From CALGYY01 sp963678485 (GTDB lineage Bacteria > Bacteroidota > Bacteroidia > Bacteroidales > CAIWKO01), in NCBI GenBank assembly GCA_963678485.1, contig OY782882.1, positions 1,178,001-1,242,000 on the forward strand: DNA of 64,000 bases. Reading direction: 5' to 3'. Made by a program: the position numbers and the translations under genes. The first letter of the stretch is position 1; the number at the start of each line of letters is the position of its first letter. This document shows positions 34,237 through 43,563 of the stretch, piece after piece. Under the pieces are notes generated by a model. It was not told the origin of the DNA and made no database searches. It saw only the letters and a program-made list of their open reading frames with translations.

Positions 34237-36024
34237 TCAGAATTTTATTGTTTTTTTCGAATTCAAAGGCATGAATAGTTGTAGTCGGCCTCTGTTATTT
34301 TTCATTTTCTGTTCCTGATTACTTAATCCTGTCAGCACAAACATTGCACTCGACCTTCCATCGGAGTTATTCCATGGAATAAAAAATAATTTAGCGCTGT
34401 ACTTTGGATTTTCTATTTCAGTATTGAAGGCAAAATCAATCTGTCCGTGAACCTCATAACTAGTATCGTTAAGACACAGCAATGCTGCATCAAACCTCCA
34501 TTCATCGCGCAATCGCAGCAATTGTGGTGTTGATGAGTTAAGAAAATCAACAGCAAAAAATTGGTCCTCTGTTTTTAACCGATCTGTGCCACGTAAAATA
34601 CCACGGCCATCCACTCCTGCATTCAAGGATACGTAATTATTTTTTACAAAATCGCAACGACCCAGAGCAAAGCCAGCATCGTTAGCTGTAACACTTGAAA
34701 AAACAGTCAATACAGAGGGTAAACTTCCTTTGGCAACAGAAGGAATCAATGTTACAGAATAGTGATACTTCTTTTCATTCCATATATTCACAGGAGTGAC
34801 AGATTTTGATACTTCTGTCCATTGCTGCTTTTTCATCGCAAAACGTGACCACATTCCGGATGGTTCAATGCATAATATTTCATTTGAACTTCCCGATAAT
34901 GCAGGAAATACAAGCAGCTTACAATATGAAGCGGCTGTACCAATTGTGGTTGGGGTGCATGTAAAAGTATTGACACCACCGGTAATCACGGCATCAAAAA
35001 GGTAAAAAATATTACTCCGATTATACTGAACAATTGCTTCTTCGTGGCGGTCGCCATCAAAATCACCCTTGGCAACGATTGAGTTTTCGATATTGATAGT
35101 ATCAGTAGCCGCAGTAAGTATCACGTAAGATTTCATCATGCGCTTTTGCACATCCCATTGATAAACGGTAATTTTTCCTGAATTCACTGCAAGAATTTCA
35201 GGATTGCTTCCTGCTGTACTGAAAAAATTACCTGCAAGGATTTCTGATGCATTTAGTATATTATAATATCCAGTTTTATTTAATAATGTATCATCGCTGT
35301 GTACTGGAATATTATCCCCAATTGCATTTAGCAACAGAGGCTCGTAGGGTGGAGTATTCAAGTCGGGGAGCGCCTTTCCAAGTAAAGAATTAAAAGGCGA
35401 TGATTCTCCATGCAGTGAATATTCTCCAAATTGAACACACAAATCATCAAGCATTAATGGCATGGAGGATTTGTCAACCAGAAATATTCTGATCCTGTCT
35501 TCGCTGTTGTATCTATAACCAGAAGTATTGACACTTGAAGCAATGCGAAACCACCGGTTGACAGGATTATTACGAATTGGGATACTCTTGCTGAAACGCA
35601 CTGAATTTGATGGATTGCTAATCAGCATCACCAGCATAGCCTCATCTTCCTTCATCATCTGCCCAGCATAAAGCCAACCATTAATATTGACCAATTTCAC
35701 ATCGGCAGAATCCCAATCACCCAGAGGAATATTTATGATACCGGAATAGCGCGAACCGACACCTGCTGTCATGCTTGCTTTTCCTGAATGAGCAGTGTTC
35801 GACAGCGGCACCTCAGCTGGAACGAACTGTTCAAAATCATAAAGCAGTGCATTCGGATAAACGCTCGAAAACTTAGGGGCGATAGAATATTCGGTCGTTG
35901 GGGGAACTGCAACCGTATCCTTTTTCAGCATAACCCAAGCCATATAAATGAAGAACAGTCCGAAAACCCCAAACAGGAGAAACAGCAGAAAAATCGTATT
36001 TTTTGTTTTTACAAATCGGGCCAT
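34237..36024 (-). CDS. Membrane-anchored beta-rich protein, partner of the GH16-like lipoprotein
   Basis: 595 residues from ATG 36024. The longer frame to 36033 starts at a TTG and adds three codons. A single N-terminal hydrophobic helix (about 8-35) looks like a signal anchor. Residues about 55-200 resemble a carbohydrate-binding-type beta-sandwich. Around residue 315, VAKGDFDGDRHEEAIVQYN is of the FG-GAP/VCBS repeat kind, and the middle probably forms a beta-propeller. Transcription runs into the GH16-like gene 10 bases later. The pair suggests a surface glycan-handling function, but this is inference. Confidence 0.65.
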   Translation of the reverse strand: MARFVKTKNTIFLLFLLFGVFGLFFIYMAWVMLKKDTVAVPPTTEYSIAPKFSSVYPNALLYDFEQFVPAEVPLSNTAHSGKASMTAGVGSRYSGIINIPLGDWDSADVKLVNINGWLYAGQMMKEDEAMLVMLISNPSNSVRFSKSIPIRNNPVNRWFRIASSVNTSGYRYNSEDRIRIFLVDKSSMPLMLDDLCVQFGEYSLHGESSPFNSLLGKALPDLNTPPYEPLLLNAIGDNIPVHSDDTLLNKTGYYNILNASEILAGNFFSTAGSNPEILAVNSGKITVYQWDVQKRMMKSYVILTAATDTINIENSIVAKGDFDGDRHEEAIVQYNRSNIFYLFDAVITGGVNTFTCTPTTIGTAASYCKLLVFPALSGSSNEILCIEPSGMWSRFAMKKQQWTEVSKSVTPVNIWNEKKYHYSVTLIPSVAKGSLPSVLTVFSSVTANDAGFALGRCDFVKNNYVSLNAGVDGRGILRGTDRLKTEDQFFAVDFLNSSTPQLLRLRDEWRFDAALLCLNDTSYEVHGQIDFAFNTEIENPKYSAKLFFIPWNNSDGRSSAMFVLTGLSNQEQKMKNNRGRLQLFMPLNSKKTIKF

Positions 36025-36041
36025 GCTTATCAATCAGAGAT

Positions 36042-36049
36042 CAAAAATA
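36042..36049 (-). promoter_or_regulatory. -7 promoter box for the 36024 to 32295 operon
   Basis: Minus strand reads TATTTTTG, 17 bases before ATG 36024. Confidence 0.55.
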
Positions 36050-36327
36050 CAAAAGGTTTCTGAGTATTTACACAATACTTGCATTAGACAATGAGATCTT
36101 CATCGCGGCTTTCACTTAGCCTCCCTCATATATACATTGTATTCAAATTCCATTTCATGATTGGATTTGAGCCGTCCGTAAAAGTACACACATATAACAT
36201 ATTAATCTTTTCATATTTAATTAGCATTAAGAACAGTTGCTCTCTCATTCTAGAAACAGCCCAATCACGCAACAATTAGCAGTCGATCTGTTTAGTATCA
36301 TACTATCATTATTAAAATGAAAAAACA

Positions 36328-36335
36328 TATATTTG
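36328..36335 (+). promoter_or_regulatory. -7 promoter box for the GT2 gene at 36353
   Basis: TATATTTG, 17 bases before ATG 36353. It lies within the extra codons of a longer frame starting at 36317. Confidence 0.55.
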
Positions 36336-36352
36336 CACTTAAATTTTTCTCC

Positions 36353-37072
36353 ATGGCAAAACTTTCAGTCATCATACCAGCATACAATGAAGAACGCACC
36401 ATTCATTTAATCCTAGATAAAGTCAGGGATGTAGAACTTATTAATGGATTGGAAAAGGAGGTCATCATTGTGAATGATTGTTCAAAAGATGCCACGGAAG
36501 AAGCGATTCATCGCTATAGTGCAGCCAATCCCGGACTGAACATTCAATACATAAAACATGAAGTCAATCAGGGTAAGGGAGCAGCTTTGCATACGGGGAT
36601 AAAGAATGCCAGTGGCGAGTATCTTATAATTCAGGATGCAGATTTGGAATACGACCCACAGGAATACAATCTGCTCTTAAAGCCATTGCTGGCGGGTTTT
36701 GCGGATGTGGTCTACGGATCACGTTTCATTGGCGGAAAGCCACATCGTATTTTATTCTTCTGGCATTCGATTGGAAACCGTTTCCTTACAAACATCTCCA
36801 ATGCCTTTACGAACCTGAATTTGACTGATATGGAGACCTGTTATAAATTATTCAGGTCAGAAATTATCAAGAATATTCCATTGCGCGAAAAGAGGTTTGG
36901 ATTTGAACCTGAAGTAACAGCAAAGATTTCGAGAAATAAAAATCTGCGAATTTACGAAGTAGGGATCTCCTATTACGGTCGCACTTATGCTGAAGGAAAA
37001 AAGATAAGCTGGAAAGATGGCGTGAGAGCCATCCATTGCATTCTCAAATTCGGGCTATTTAAAGCGCGCTAA
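36353..37072 (+). CDS. Family 2 glycosyltransferase, polyprenyl-phosphate sugar synthase-like
   Basis: 239 residues. The GT-A fold is recognisable from LSVIIPAYNEERTI at the N-terminus, IIVNDCSKDAT, NQGKGAALHTGI, and the metal-binding DADLEYDP (DxD-type) motif about residue 98. DMETCYKLFRSEI and FGFEPEVTAKI follow. This is the pattern of dolichyl/undecaprenyl-phosphate mannose or glucose synthases without C-terminal membrane helices. Such enzymes load lipid carriers used by GT-C enzymes, several of which are encoded nearby (39118, 40512). The start at 36353 is chosen over 36317 because of the promoter box. Sugar specificity unknown. Confidence 0.85.
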   Translation: MAKLSVIIPAYNEERTIHLILDKVRDVELINGLEKEVIIVNDCSKDATEEAIHRYSAANPGLNIQYIKHEVNQGKGAALHTGIKNASGEYLIIQDADLEYDPQEYNLLLKPLLAGFADVVYGSRFIGGKPHRILFFWHSIGNRFLTNISNAFTNLNLTDMETCYKLFRSEIIKNIPLREKRFGFEPEVTAKISRNKNLRIYEVGISYYGRTYAEGKKISWKDGVRAIHCILKFGLFKAR

Positions 37073-37093
37073 TTCTCTCCAATTGAAAGAATA

Positions 37094-38995
37094 TTAATAC
37101 GCTCTTTCGTTCTTCCCTTCGATATAATTCACGAATGATTTGTTTACAACGCGGTTACCTCCGGGTGTTGGATAATCTCCGGTAAAGTACCAATCACCTG
37201 TGTTTTCAGGGCAGGCAGCGTGCAAGTCCTCAATAGTCTGAAATACGATTTTCACCTTAGCTTTAATATCAGGAGGTGTCAGCATTGCAGCAATTTTGTC
37301 GGAAATCTGCTGAGGAGTAAAAGGCTTATAGATTGCCTTCACCACATTTACATTTTCCTCGCGCGGCAACTTCATCTGCTCTTTAGCCTGACGATAGACC
37401 TGATTAATAATATTCTCCTGGTGGGTTTCTTTCAAAAGTGCAATTGCAGCTCTGAACGCAACAAAATCGCTGAGTTTCGCCATATCAATACCATAACAAT
37501 CGGGATAGCGGATTTGCGGAGCAGAAGAAGCAATAACAATCATTTTCGGATGGAGCCTGTCAAGGATGCGAATGATACTTTGTCTTAAGGTTGTTCCCCG
37601 CACAATGCTATCATCGACCACGACAATGCTATCGGTATCGTTTCTGACAATCCCGTAAGTAACATCGTAGACGTGGGCAACAAGGTCATCGCGATCACGA
37701 TCCTGAGTGATGAATGTCCGGAGTTTAATATCCTTCACTGCTATTTTATCGATGCGGGGCGATAATGCAAGAATTTTAGTGAGGGATTCATTAGTTAATG
37801 TATCCTTTGCCTGAAGAATTCGCTCGGCCTTGACTTTGTTGCAGAACACATTAAGCTCTTCAACCAGGCCATAATATGCAACAGCAGCGGTGTTCGGAAT
37901 ATAAGAAAAGACGGTATTTTCAAAATCGTGATCAATCGCCCGCATTATAGATGGAGCCAGGAACTTACCAAGATTTTTACGCTCTTTGTAAATATCTACA
38001 TCGGTACCACGTGAAAAGTAGATGCGTTCAAACGAACAAGCCTTGCGTGGCTGTGGCTCTCTGCATTCAACCTGAGCGACAGTACCATCACGCTTGATGA
38101 TGAGCGCATGCCCGGGTTTTACTTCCTGTACCTGATTATAATCGACATTGAAGGTGGTCATAATGACTGGGCGTTCAGAGGCAGCCACAACAACTTCATC
38201 ATCCTGATAAAAATAAGCGGGACGGATACCAGAAGGATCGCGCATAACAAAAGCGTCGCCATGACCAATGAGACCGGCAATCACATAGCCACCATCCCAG
38301 TATTTACTACTGCGTTGCAGCACCCGGGCTACATCTAAATTCTGGGCAATCAATGGAGATATCTCCATCTTGGAATGGCCTTCAGCTTTGTATTTCCTGA
38401 AAAGTTCTTCGTTCTCCTCATCCAAGAAATGACCGATCTTTTCAAGAATTGTAATAGTATCAGAGGTTTCAACAGGATGCTGTCCTAACGAAATAAGCTT
38501 CTCGAAAAGCTCATCAACATTGGTGAGATTAAAATTCCCGGCAATCACAAGATTTTTCGTAAGCCAGTTGCTTTTACGAATAAAGGGGTGACAGTAATTA
38601 AGACTGTTCCTGCCAAAGGTCCCGTAACGTAAATGGCCTAAATAGAGTTCTCCGGTAAAATCAACATTCTGCTTTAACCATGCAGTATCGTTAAGTTTTT
38701 GAGGACAATTCTTTCGCAGGTACTTAATTTCCTGATAAATTTCGTTGAAGATATCGATGATTGGGGTTGATGAAGCGGATCGCAGGCGATTAATAACCTG
38801 TGAGCCGGGCTCCATATCGAATTTCACATTCGCAATACCTGCTCCATCCTGTCCACGGTTATGCTGCTTCTCCATCAGCAGCGAAAGCTTGTTCAATCCA
38901 TACAATGGGGTTCCATATCGGGATAAATAATATTCCAGTGGCTTAAGCAAACGGATTACCGCAATACCGCACTCATGCTTAATGGATTCGCTCAT
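37094..38995 (-). CDS. purF: Amidophosphoribosyltransferase-like protein (long form)
   Basis: 633 residues, longer than the roughly 500 of typical PurF. The N-terminal Ntn glutaminase domain starts HECGIAV, so the catalytic Cys would be at about residue 9 after processing, and keeps QHNRGQDGAGIA. The phosphoribosyltransferase domain has the PRPP loop VVVDDSIVRGTTLRQSI (about 447-463). Such enzymes make phosphoribosylamine from PRPP and glutamine, the first purine step. The extra length lies in an insertion within the N-terminal domain and about 90 residues at the C-terminus. Some Bacteroidota encode this long type besides a standard PurF, so it may be a second copy with another role. Convergent with the GT2 gene. 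Confidence 0.8.
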   Translation of the reverse strand: MSESIKHECGIAVIRLLKPLEYYLSRYGTPLYGLNKLSLLMEKQHNRGQDGAGIANVKFDMEPGSQVINRLRSASSTPIIDIFNEIYQEIKYLRKNCPQKLNDTAWLKQNVDFTGELYLGHLRYGTFGRNSLNYCHPFIRKSNWLTKNLVIAGNFNLTNVDELFEKLISLGQHPVETSDTITILEKIGHFLDEENEELFRKYKAEGHSKMEISPLIAQNLDVARVLQRSSKYWDGGYVIAGLIGHGDAFVMRDPSGIRPAYFYQDDEVVVAASERPVIMTTFNVDYNQVQEVKPGHALIIKRDGTVAQVECREPQPRKACSFERIYFSRGTDVDIYKERKNLGKFLAPSIMRAIDHDFENTVFSYIPNTAAVAYYGLVEELNVFCNKVKAERILQAKDTLTNESLTKILALSPRIDKIAVKDIKLRTFITQDRDRDDLVAHVYDVTYGIVRNDTDSIVVVDDSIVRGTTLRQSIIRILDRLHPKMIVIASSAPQIRYPDCYGIDMAKLSDFVAFRAAIALLKETHQENIINQVYRQAKEQMKLPREENVNVVKAIYKPFTPQQISDKIAAMLTPPDIKAKVKIVFQTIEDLHAACPENTGDWYFTGDYPTPGGNRVVNKSFVNYIEGKNERAY

Positions 38996-39117
38996 AAGAA
39001 GTCAGACTTTAGAAGATTCGCAACTCGATTGAAAGGCTAAAATTACCATTTTATCACGGGCCTTGTATTTCTTTTTTTTCCAATGTTATGAACAGCCCTT
39101 TCGACATCATGATATTC

Positions 39118-40482
39118 TTATTCCCTCCCCTTTATAGCACCTTGGTAATTGGGCGATTTGAGCAATTCATAATATTTTCCATCGGGTGTTTCAGTACGAA
39201 AAAAGGAGTTCCAATAGGCTTTGCCTGTCATTCCGTCAAAGTGAATGATTCCTTTGCGGTATTGGTAGGTTTTGAAGCCACCAAGTAATGTAAAAGCACA
39301 GATGACAAGCAATAGAGGAATACGAAAAACCCTTCTCCACTGAATAGTCTTTTCGATGAAAGCACATAAAGGAAATGCCAGTACAGGATATAGGTCGATC
39401 ATGGGACGCATTCCAAAACCTACATACCACCAACACCACCAGCTAAAAATTATATAAATGCATAGAACTAAATAAACAATTACCGGCCACCTCCAGACGC
39501 TAAGGCGCTCTCTAAGAAAAATCAACCCAAGCAAGGAAAAGATCATTACCGGCGCATATATTAACCAGCCATTTCTGTAGGAGAATAATCCTAATATCAC
39601 ATGAGGCCTCAAAAAAAAGAACGACTCTCCGGCATATGAATAGTGAATTAAGTTCCCTGTAGCCCAATACCAGTAGATCATTTGAGGTATCCAAACAATG
39701 ATGGCAAAAAGTGGCAATAGTAGAAGTTTTGGAAAATGATTCCTTATAAGTTGTATTTTTTCACGTAGTAGGTTTTTTGAATGCGTATTATATAATAACG
39801 GCAGGATAAATACTACAGCGTTACTGGGTCGCACCAGCACAATTAATCCTCCCAATAATCCTAGTAATAGCGAGCATTTCCAGCTGGGCTTATCATGCCA
39901 CGACAGTGAAAGAGAAATAAAAGAAGCAATAAGGAAAAAGTTATATACATGCGACATACCTCCTTCGTATACGGTGTAGTACAAGAGGTTGGTGCCAAAG
40001 AACAAACAGCATAGACCGACAGCAATAACAATATCGTTAAAATACTTAAGCAACAGACGCCGTAGCACAAGCATTCCTGCCAACATATAAAATATAGCAC
40101 CCATACTAAGCATTAGACTAAAAGGCGCGCTATACTCATCATTTGGTAATCCTGTTATTGTGATATACAACCAGGCAATCAGATAAAAGGGAAGGTACAG
40201 GAAAGCGAGTCCCATGGTCATTTTCTGAGAAACCCGCCCCTCTTGGTCCCTCACCCAGCCACTATGCATAGGAAGCTTGTTAAAATCAAGACGATGATAC
40301 TTAAACACTCCCGGAAGATAATTATAGTAGCTATATACATCGCTTGCAATGATTCTTCCATGCACCTTATAGTCCCCATTGGAGATTAGCAAGCAAAGAC
40401 TGCAAGCGGCAAAAACATAACAAATTATCAGAGAGATTTTAGATTTCCGTTTACTTGCAGTGGGAGGAGGATTTTGCACCAT
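39118..40482 (-). CDS. GT-C-like membrane protein, tandem copy 1
   Basis: 454 residues, about 10-11 hydrophobic helices. It is clearly paralogous to the next gene upstream: both share YYNYLP, MGLAFLYLPFYLIAWLY, GLPNDxYSxPF, LRYFNDxV, GTNLxYYTxYEG and FSWWCWWYVGxGMR, plus the tail EYRKGxxHxDGMTxxxYW. The first loop carries an acidic residue (ASDVYSYYNY), compatible with GT-C enzymes. No specific family was named. Probably transfers a sugar from a lipid carrier in the periplasm (inference). It is separated from its paralogue by 29 bases and is presumably cotranscribed. Confidence 0.7.
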   Translation of the reverse strand: MVQNPPPTASKRKSKISLIICYVFAACSLCLLISNGDYKVHGRIIASDVYSYYNYLPGVFKYHRLDFNKLPMHSGWVRDQEGRVSQKMTMGLAFLYLPFYLIAWLYITITGLPNDEYSAPFSLMLSMGAIFYMLAGMLVLRRLLLKYFNDIVIAVGLCCLFFGTNLLYYTVYEGGMSHVYNFFLIASFISLSLSWHDKPSWKCSLLLGLLGGLIVLVRPSNAVVFILPLLYNTHSKNLLREKIQLIRNHFPKLLLLPLFAIIVWIPQMIYWYWATGNLIHYSYAGESFFFLRPHVILGLFSYRNGWLIYAPVMIFSLLGLIFLRERLSVWRWPVIVYLVLCIYIIFSWWCWWYVGFGMRPMIDLYPVLAFPLCAFIEKTIQWRRVFRIPLLLVICAFTLLGGFKTYQYRKGIIHFDGMTGKAYWNSFFRTETPDGKYYELLKSPNYQGAIKGRE

Positions 40483-40511
40483 GTCAAATATTCAGATTCA
40501 CGCCGTAGGTT

Positions 40512-41858
40512 CTAATTCCCGATGCGATGTCCCTTTTTAGCTTCTTCGTAATTTGGACTTTTGATCATATCCCAATAACCCTTGGGAGGTTCATCGGTAA
40601 GAAAGGTCTTCCAATATGATTCCTGAGTCATTCCATCGTGATGAACCATGCCTTTGCGATACTGCCAGTTTCTTGAAAGTCCGATTAACATGAACACAGA
40701 TAAAAGGAACACCATTGACGTTCTAAGGAAAACTCTTTGCTTTAGCACCCAGTTAATAAATGCACAAAGAGGTATCGCAAGCATTGCATACAATTCAATC
40801 ATTGAACGCATACCAATACCAACCCACCACCAGCACCACCAACTAAATATGATATAAATGGCCACTAAGAAATATAACAGTATTGCCCAGCGAAACGAAG
40901 CCAGCTCCTTTTTCATAAAAAAGAAACCAATCAGTGAAAAAATCATAACGGGACTATACATCAACCAGCCATTTCTGTAGGAAAAGAAACCGTAATGAAT
41001 GAGCGGTGCATCCCAGAAAAAACGTTCGCCTGCGTATGAAAAGAATAAGTAATGTCCGGTGGCAAACTTCCAATAAAGCATTTGTGGCACCCATATTAAA
41101 AATGTAAGGGCAATCATTAATATTATTTTCAGCCAATTTTTTTTCAGCAGTTGAAGTTTAACGATGAGGCTTGATTTGCTAAAAATCCCGTATGCTGCAA
41201 TAAATAACACAATAGCTGCCGTACTTGGCCTCATGAGTGTGAGCACGCCCCCAACCAATCCCAGGGCAATACTGATTTTCCATGATGCCTTTTCATGCCA
41301 TTTGATCACAAGCCATAAAAGTGCTGCAACTAAGCAAAACACATAGGTATGCGACATAGGTCCTTCGTAACAAGTATAATAAACCAGATTGGTCCCAAGA
41401 AAAACGACAACCAATCCAAGTGTACTCACCAAATCATTGAAATAGCGAAGCAGCACTTTTCGCAGAAAAATCAAACCCAGACTAAAATAAACGATAGCGC
41501 TCAATTCCAAAGCCAGCGCAAAGGGTCGGCTATAAGGATCATTAGGAAGCCCGGCAATAACGGTATACAGCCATGCCAGTAAATAAAAAGGCATATAAAG
41601 AAACGCAAGTCCCATGGAGGTTTTTTCGACAACAATTCCATCAGGCAATATCACAAAACCAGCCTGTAGCGTCAATTTTGGAAAATCAAGGGTATGAAAC
41701 TTAAAAAAAGCTGGCAAATAATTATAATAGCAGGTAACATCCCAACCGAACACCTTGGCAGGTTCAACAAAGTCAGCCTCAGTAATCATCAGTGCCAGCG
41801 CAAAAAGCGCCAGTATTAATACAGCAAAAAAAGAAATTGGATTTTTAATTGGCTTCAT
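40512..41858 (-). CDS. GT-C-like membrane protein, tandem copy 2
   Basis: 448 residues from ATG 41858 (MKPIKNPISFFAVL). The open frame runs further upstream to 41957, but those codons include the promoter box and have no start-site support. About 10-11 transmembrane helices. The sequence aligns over its whole length with the gene at 39118, and the order on the minus strand is this gene first. The first periplasmic loop has GWDVTCYYNYLP. Duplicated GT-C-like pairs may act on different sugars or be redundant. Substrate unknown. Confidence 0.7.
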   Translation of the reverse strand: MKPIKNPISFFAVLILALFALALMITEADFVEPAKVFGWDVTCYYNYLPAFFKFHTLDFPKLTLQAGFVILPDGIVVEKTSMGLAFLYMPFYLLAWLYTVIAGLPNDPYSRPFALALELSAIVYFSLGLIFLRKVLLRYFNDLVSTLGLVVVFLGTNLVYYTCYEGPMSHTYVFCLVAALLWLVIKWHEKASWKISIALGLVGGVLTLMRPSTAAIVLFIAAYGIFSKSSLIVKLQLLKKNWLKIILMIALTFLIWVPQMLYWKFATGHYLFFSYAGERFFWDAPLIHYGFFSYRNGWLMYSPVMIFSLIGFFFMKKELASFRWAILLYFLVAIYIIFSWWCWWWVGIGMRSMIELYAMLAIPLCAFINWVLKQRVFLRTSMVFLLSVFMLIGLSRNWQYRKGMVHHDGMTQESYWKTFLTDEPPKGYWDMIKSPNYEEAKKGHRIGN

Positions 41859-41892
41859 AAAAAATTCCAAACAGTAGTATTTCTTCAAGTGG

Positions 41893-41900
41893 CAAAAATA
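41893..41900 (-). promoter_or_regulatory. -7 promoter box for the tandem GT-C-like pair
   Basis: Minus strand TATTTTTG, 34 bases before ATG 41858. It supports the shorter start. Confidence 0.55.
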
Positions 41901-41993
41901 CTGTAAATGTGAACATCTATTGAAATGAATAGAGAAAAATTGAATAATTAACAGCATTACTAAGTGTAAAAGCAGATATCGTAAAGAATTTTT

Positions 41994-42001
41994 TACTTTT
42001 G
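41994..42001 (+). promoter_or_regulatory. -7 promoter box for the lipoprotein at 42017
   Basis: TACTTTTG, 15 bases before ATG 42017. The TTG at 41999 that opens a longer frame is the end of this box. Confidence 0.55.
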
Positions 42002-42016
42002 CAAAAAATACATTTT

Positions 42017-42562
42017 ATGAAATCATTATACATTTTACTTGCAGTGATTATTCTTGGTATGTTTGCCTCCTGCGACCCTACAACCGAAAAGGATGCAGCC
42101 AATGCAGCCATTGATTCAACGAGCCGTACTATTTCATCATCTGCAATGCCCAATTGCTGGATTAATGAAGAAAGCCTGCAGCGCGAGGTTTTCCACAGTG
42201 CACCTTATGCGAGCCGACTTGACACAGCATGGCAGTACAGTTATGGTATCCGTGCTATGGTAAAAGATCTCAGCAATGAACTTCCAAAATCGGTTGATGT
42301 TAGTTTTTGGGCAATGATGCCAGCCACAGGGATTAATTCAACACTTGTACTAAGTGTTGATTCGGTTGATAAAAACAAAGCATGGGTTGGTCTGAGTCTC
42401 AAAGATTCCATCAAGACCGCTAATCAGTGGAAACTGATTAAGGCCAATATTCCGATGCCAGCACAAGTTACCATGGACGACAAGGTGACCATTTACATTT
42501 GGAGCGTTGATCAGAAGTTGATGTACATCGACGATGTTGACTTCAAATTTATCTATCGCTAA
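42017..42562 (+). CDS. Small lipoprotein of unknown function
   Basis: 181 residues. The signal peptide (MKSLYILLAVIILGMF) ends in a lipobox ASC, giving an acylated cysteine. The mature protein has a short acidic/Thr-rich linker and then a beta-rich domain of about 130 residues (VDVSFWAMMPATGINSTLVLSVDS, VTIYIWSVDQKLMYIDDVDFKFIYR), resembling a carbohydrate-binding or DUF-type beta-sandwich. No family was recognised. The last four bases overlap the convergent GT2 gene. Likely faces the periplasm or surface. Confidence 0.7.
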   Translation: MKSLYILLAVIILGMFASCDPTTEKDAANAAIDSTSRTISSSAMPNCWINEESLQREVFHSAPYASRLDTAWQYSYGIRAMVKDLSNELPKSVDVSFWAMMPATGINSTLVLSVDSVDKNKAWVGLSLKDSIKTANQWKLIKANIPMPAQVTMDDKVTIYIWSVDQKLMYIDDVDFKFIYR

Positions 42563-43500
42563 ACCTCTTTATCGGTTTCGTAGTTCGATTCATCCACAAC
42601 ATACAAAGGCCGTTGCCTCACATTTGAGGCAATGCGGCTTATGTATTCGCCCATAATCCCAAGGCTTAGCAACTGAACCCCGCCCAGAAAGAGTAAGCTG
42701 ATCATTAAAGATGCCCAGCCGGGAACAGCACCACCAAGAACAAATTTGGAATAGAGTGAATACATCGCGACAAGGAAAGCGATAAAGGCAACAAAGAAGC
42801 CCGACCAGCTTACTAGCTTCAGTGGAAAGTCAGAAAACGAAGTTATTCCATCGGTTGCAAAGCGTGTCATTCTTGCATACGAATAACTGGTGGTTCCCGA
42901 TTTTCGGCCATCGCGGTCGTATTCAATAAAACCCTGTCGAAATCCAGCCCAGGCAATTTGTCCACGAATAAACTTATGCTGCTCGGGCATACTTCTCAAC
43001 ACCGCGGCAACCTTACCCTTCATGATGCGAAAATCACCAGCATCCAGAGGAATATCCACAGAGGTCATTCGTGTTAATATCCTATAAAAAGCTTTGGCCG
43101 TAAACTTCTTCATGAAGGACTCGCCTTTGCGACGGCGGCGACGTGCATACACTACATCGTATCCTTCCTGTAACTTGGCAAATAACAAAGAAAGATCCTC
43201 TGGTGGATCCTGAAGATCGGCATCAATAATAGCGACATACTTTGCAAAAGCCCTGTCAATACCAGCAGAGACAGCGATCTGATGCCCGAAATTCCGACTA
43301 AAACTGAGATACTTTACACAGGAGTCTGCGTTACTGAGATCGCGGATGACGTTTGCTGAATGATCAGAACTACCGTCATTCACAAAGAGGATTTGATAGC
43401 TAAGTGATAATTTTTTTATGGTTTCTACGAGACGCTGGTAGAGCTCCCGAAGATTGGGTTCTTCGTTGAAAACAGGAACAATAACGGCCAGATCTATCAT
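42559..43500 (-). CDS. Family 2 glycosyltransferase with C-terminal membrane helices (GtrB/ArnC-like)
   Basis: 313 residues from ATG 43500 (MIDLAVIVPVFNEEP); a longer frame to 43527 is less likely. GT-A motifs: FVNDGSSDHS, SFSRNFGHQIAVSAGID, DADLQDPPED (metal-binding) and DAGDFRIMKGKV. Near the C-terminus are two hydrophobic helices (about residues 232-290), as in bactoprenol-phosphate glucosyl/mannosyl and 4-amino-arabinose carriers. These enzymes make the lipid-linked sugar donors used by GT-C transferases such as those at 39118 and 40512. The sugar is not predictable. Confidence 0.85.
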   Translation of the reverse strand: MIDLAVIVPVFNEEPNLRELYQRLVETIKKLSLSYQILFVNDGSSDHSANVIRDLSNADSCVKYLSFSRNFGHQIAVSAGIDRAFAKYVAIIDADLQDPPEDLSLLFAKLQEGYDVVYARRRRRKGESFMKKFTAKAFYRILTRMTSVDIPLDAGDFRIMKGKVAAVLRSMPEQHKFIRGQIAWAGFRQGFIEYDRDGRKSGTTSYSYARMTRFATDGITSFSDFPLKLVSWSGFFVAFIAFLVAMYSLYSKFVLGGAVPGWASLMISLLFLGGVQLLSLGIMGEYISRIASNVRQRPLYVVDESNYETDKEV

Positions 43501-43563
43501 GGTCAGTTTCGGGGTTAGAAGGCACATTCAAAAGCAGGTGGACTCAGCCACCCGCTGCAGATA

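Larger units (their letters stand above)
36025..36352. other. Divergent intergenic region with promoters
   Basis: 328 bases between divergent genes. It holds the minus-strand box at 36042 and the plus-strand box at 36328. No RNA gene or other structure was recognised. Confidence 0.5.
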
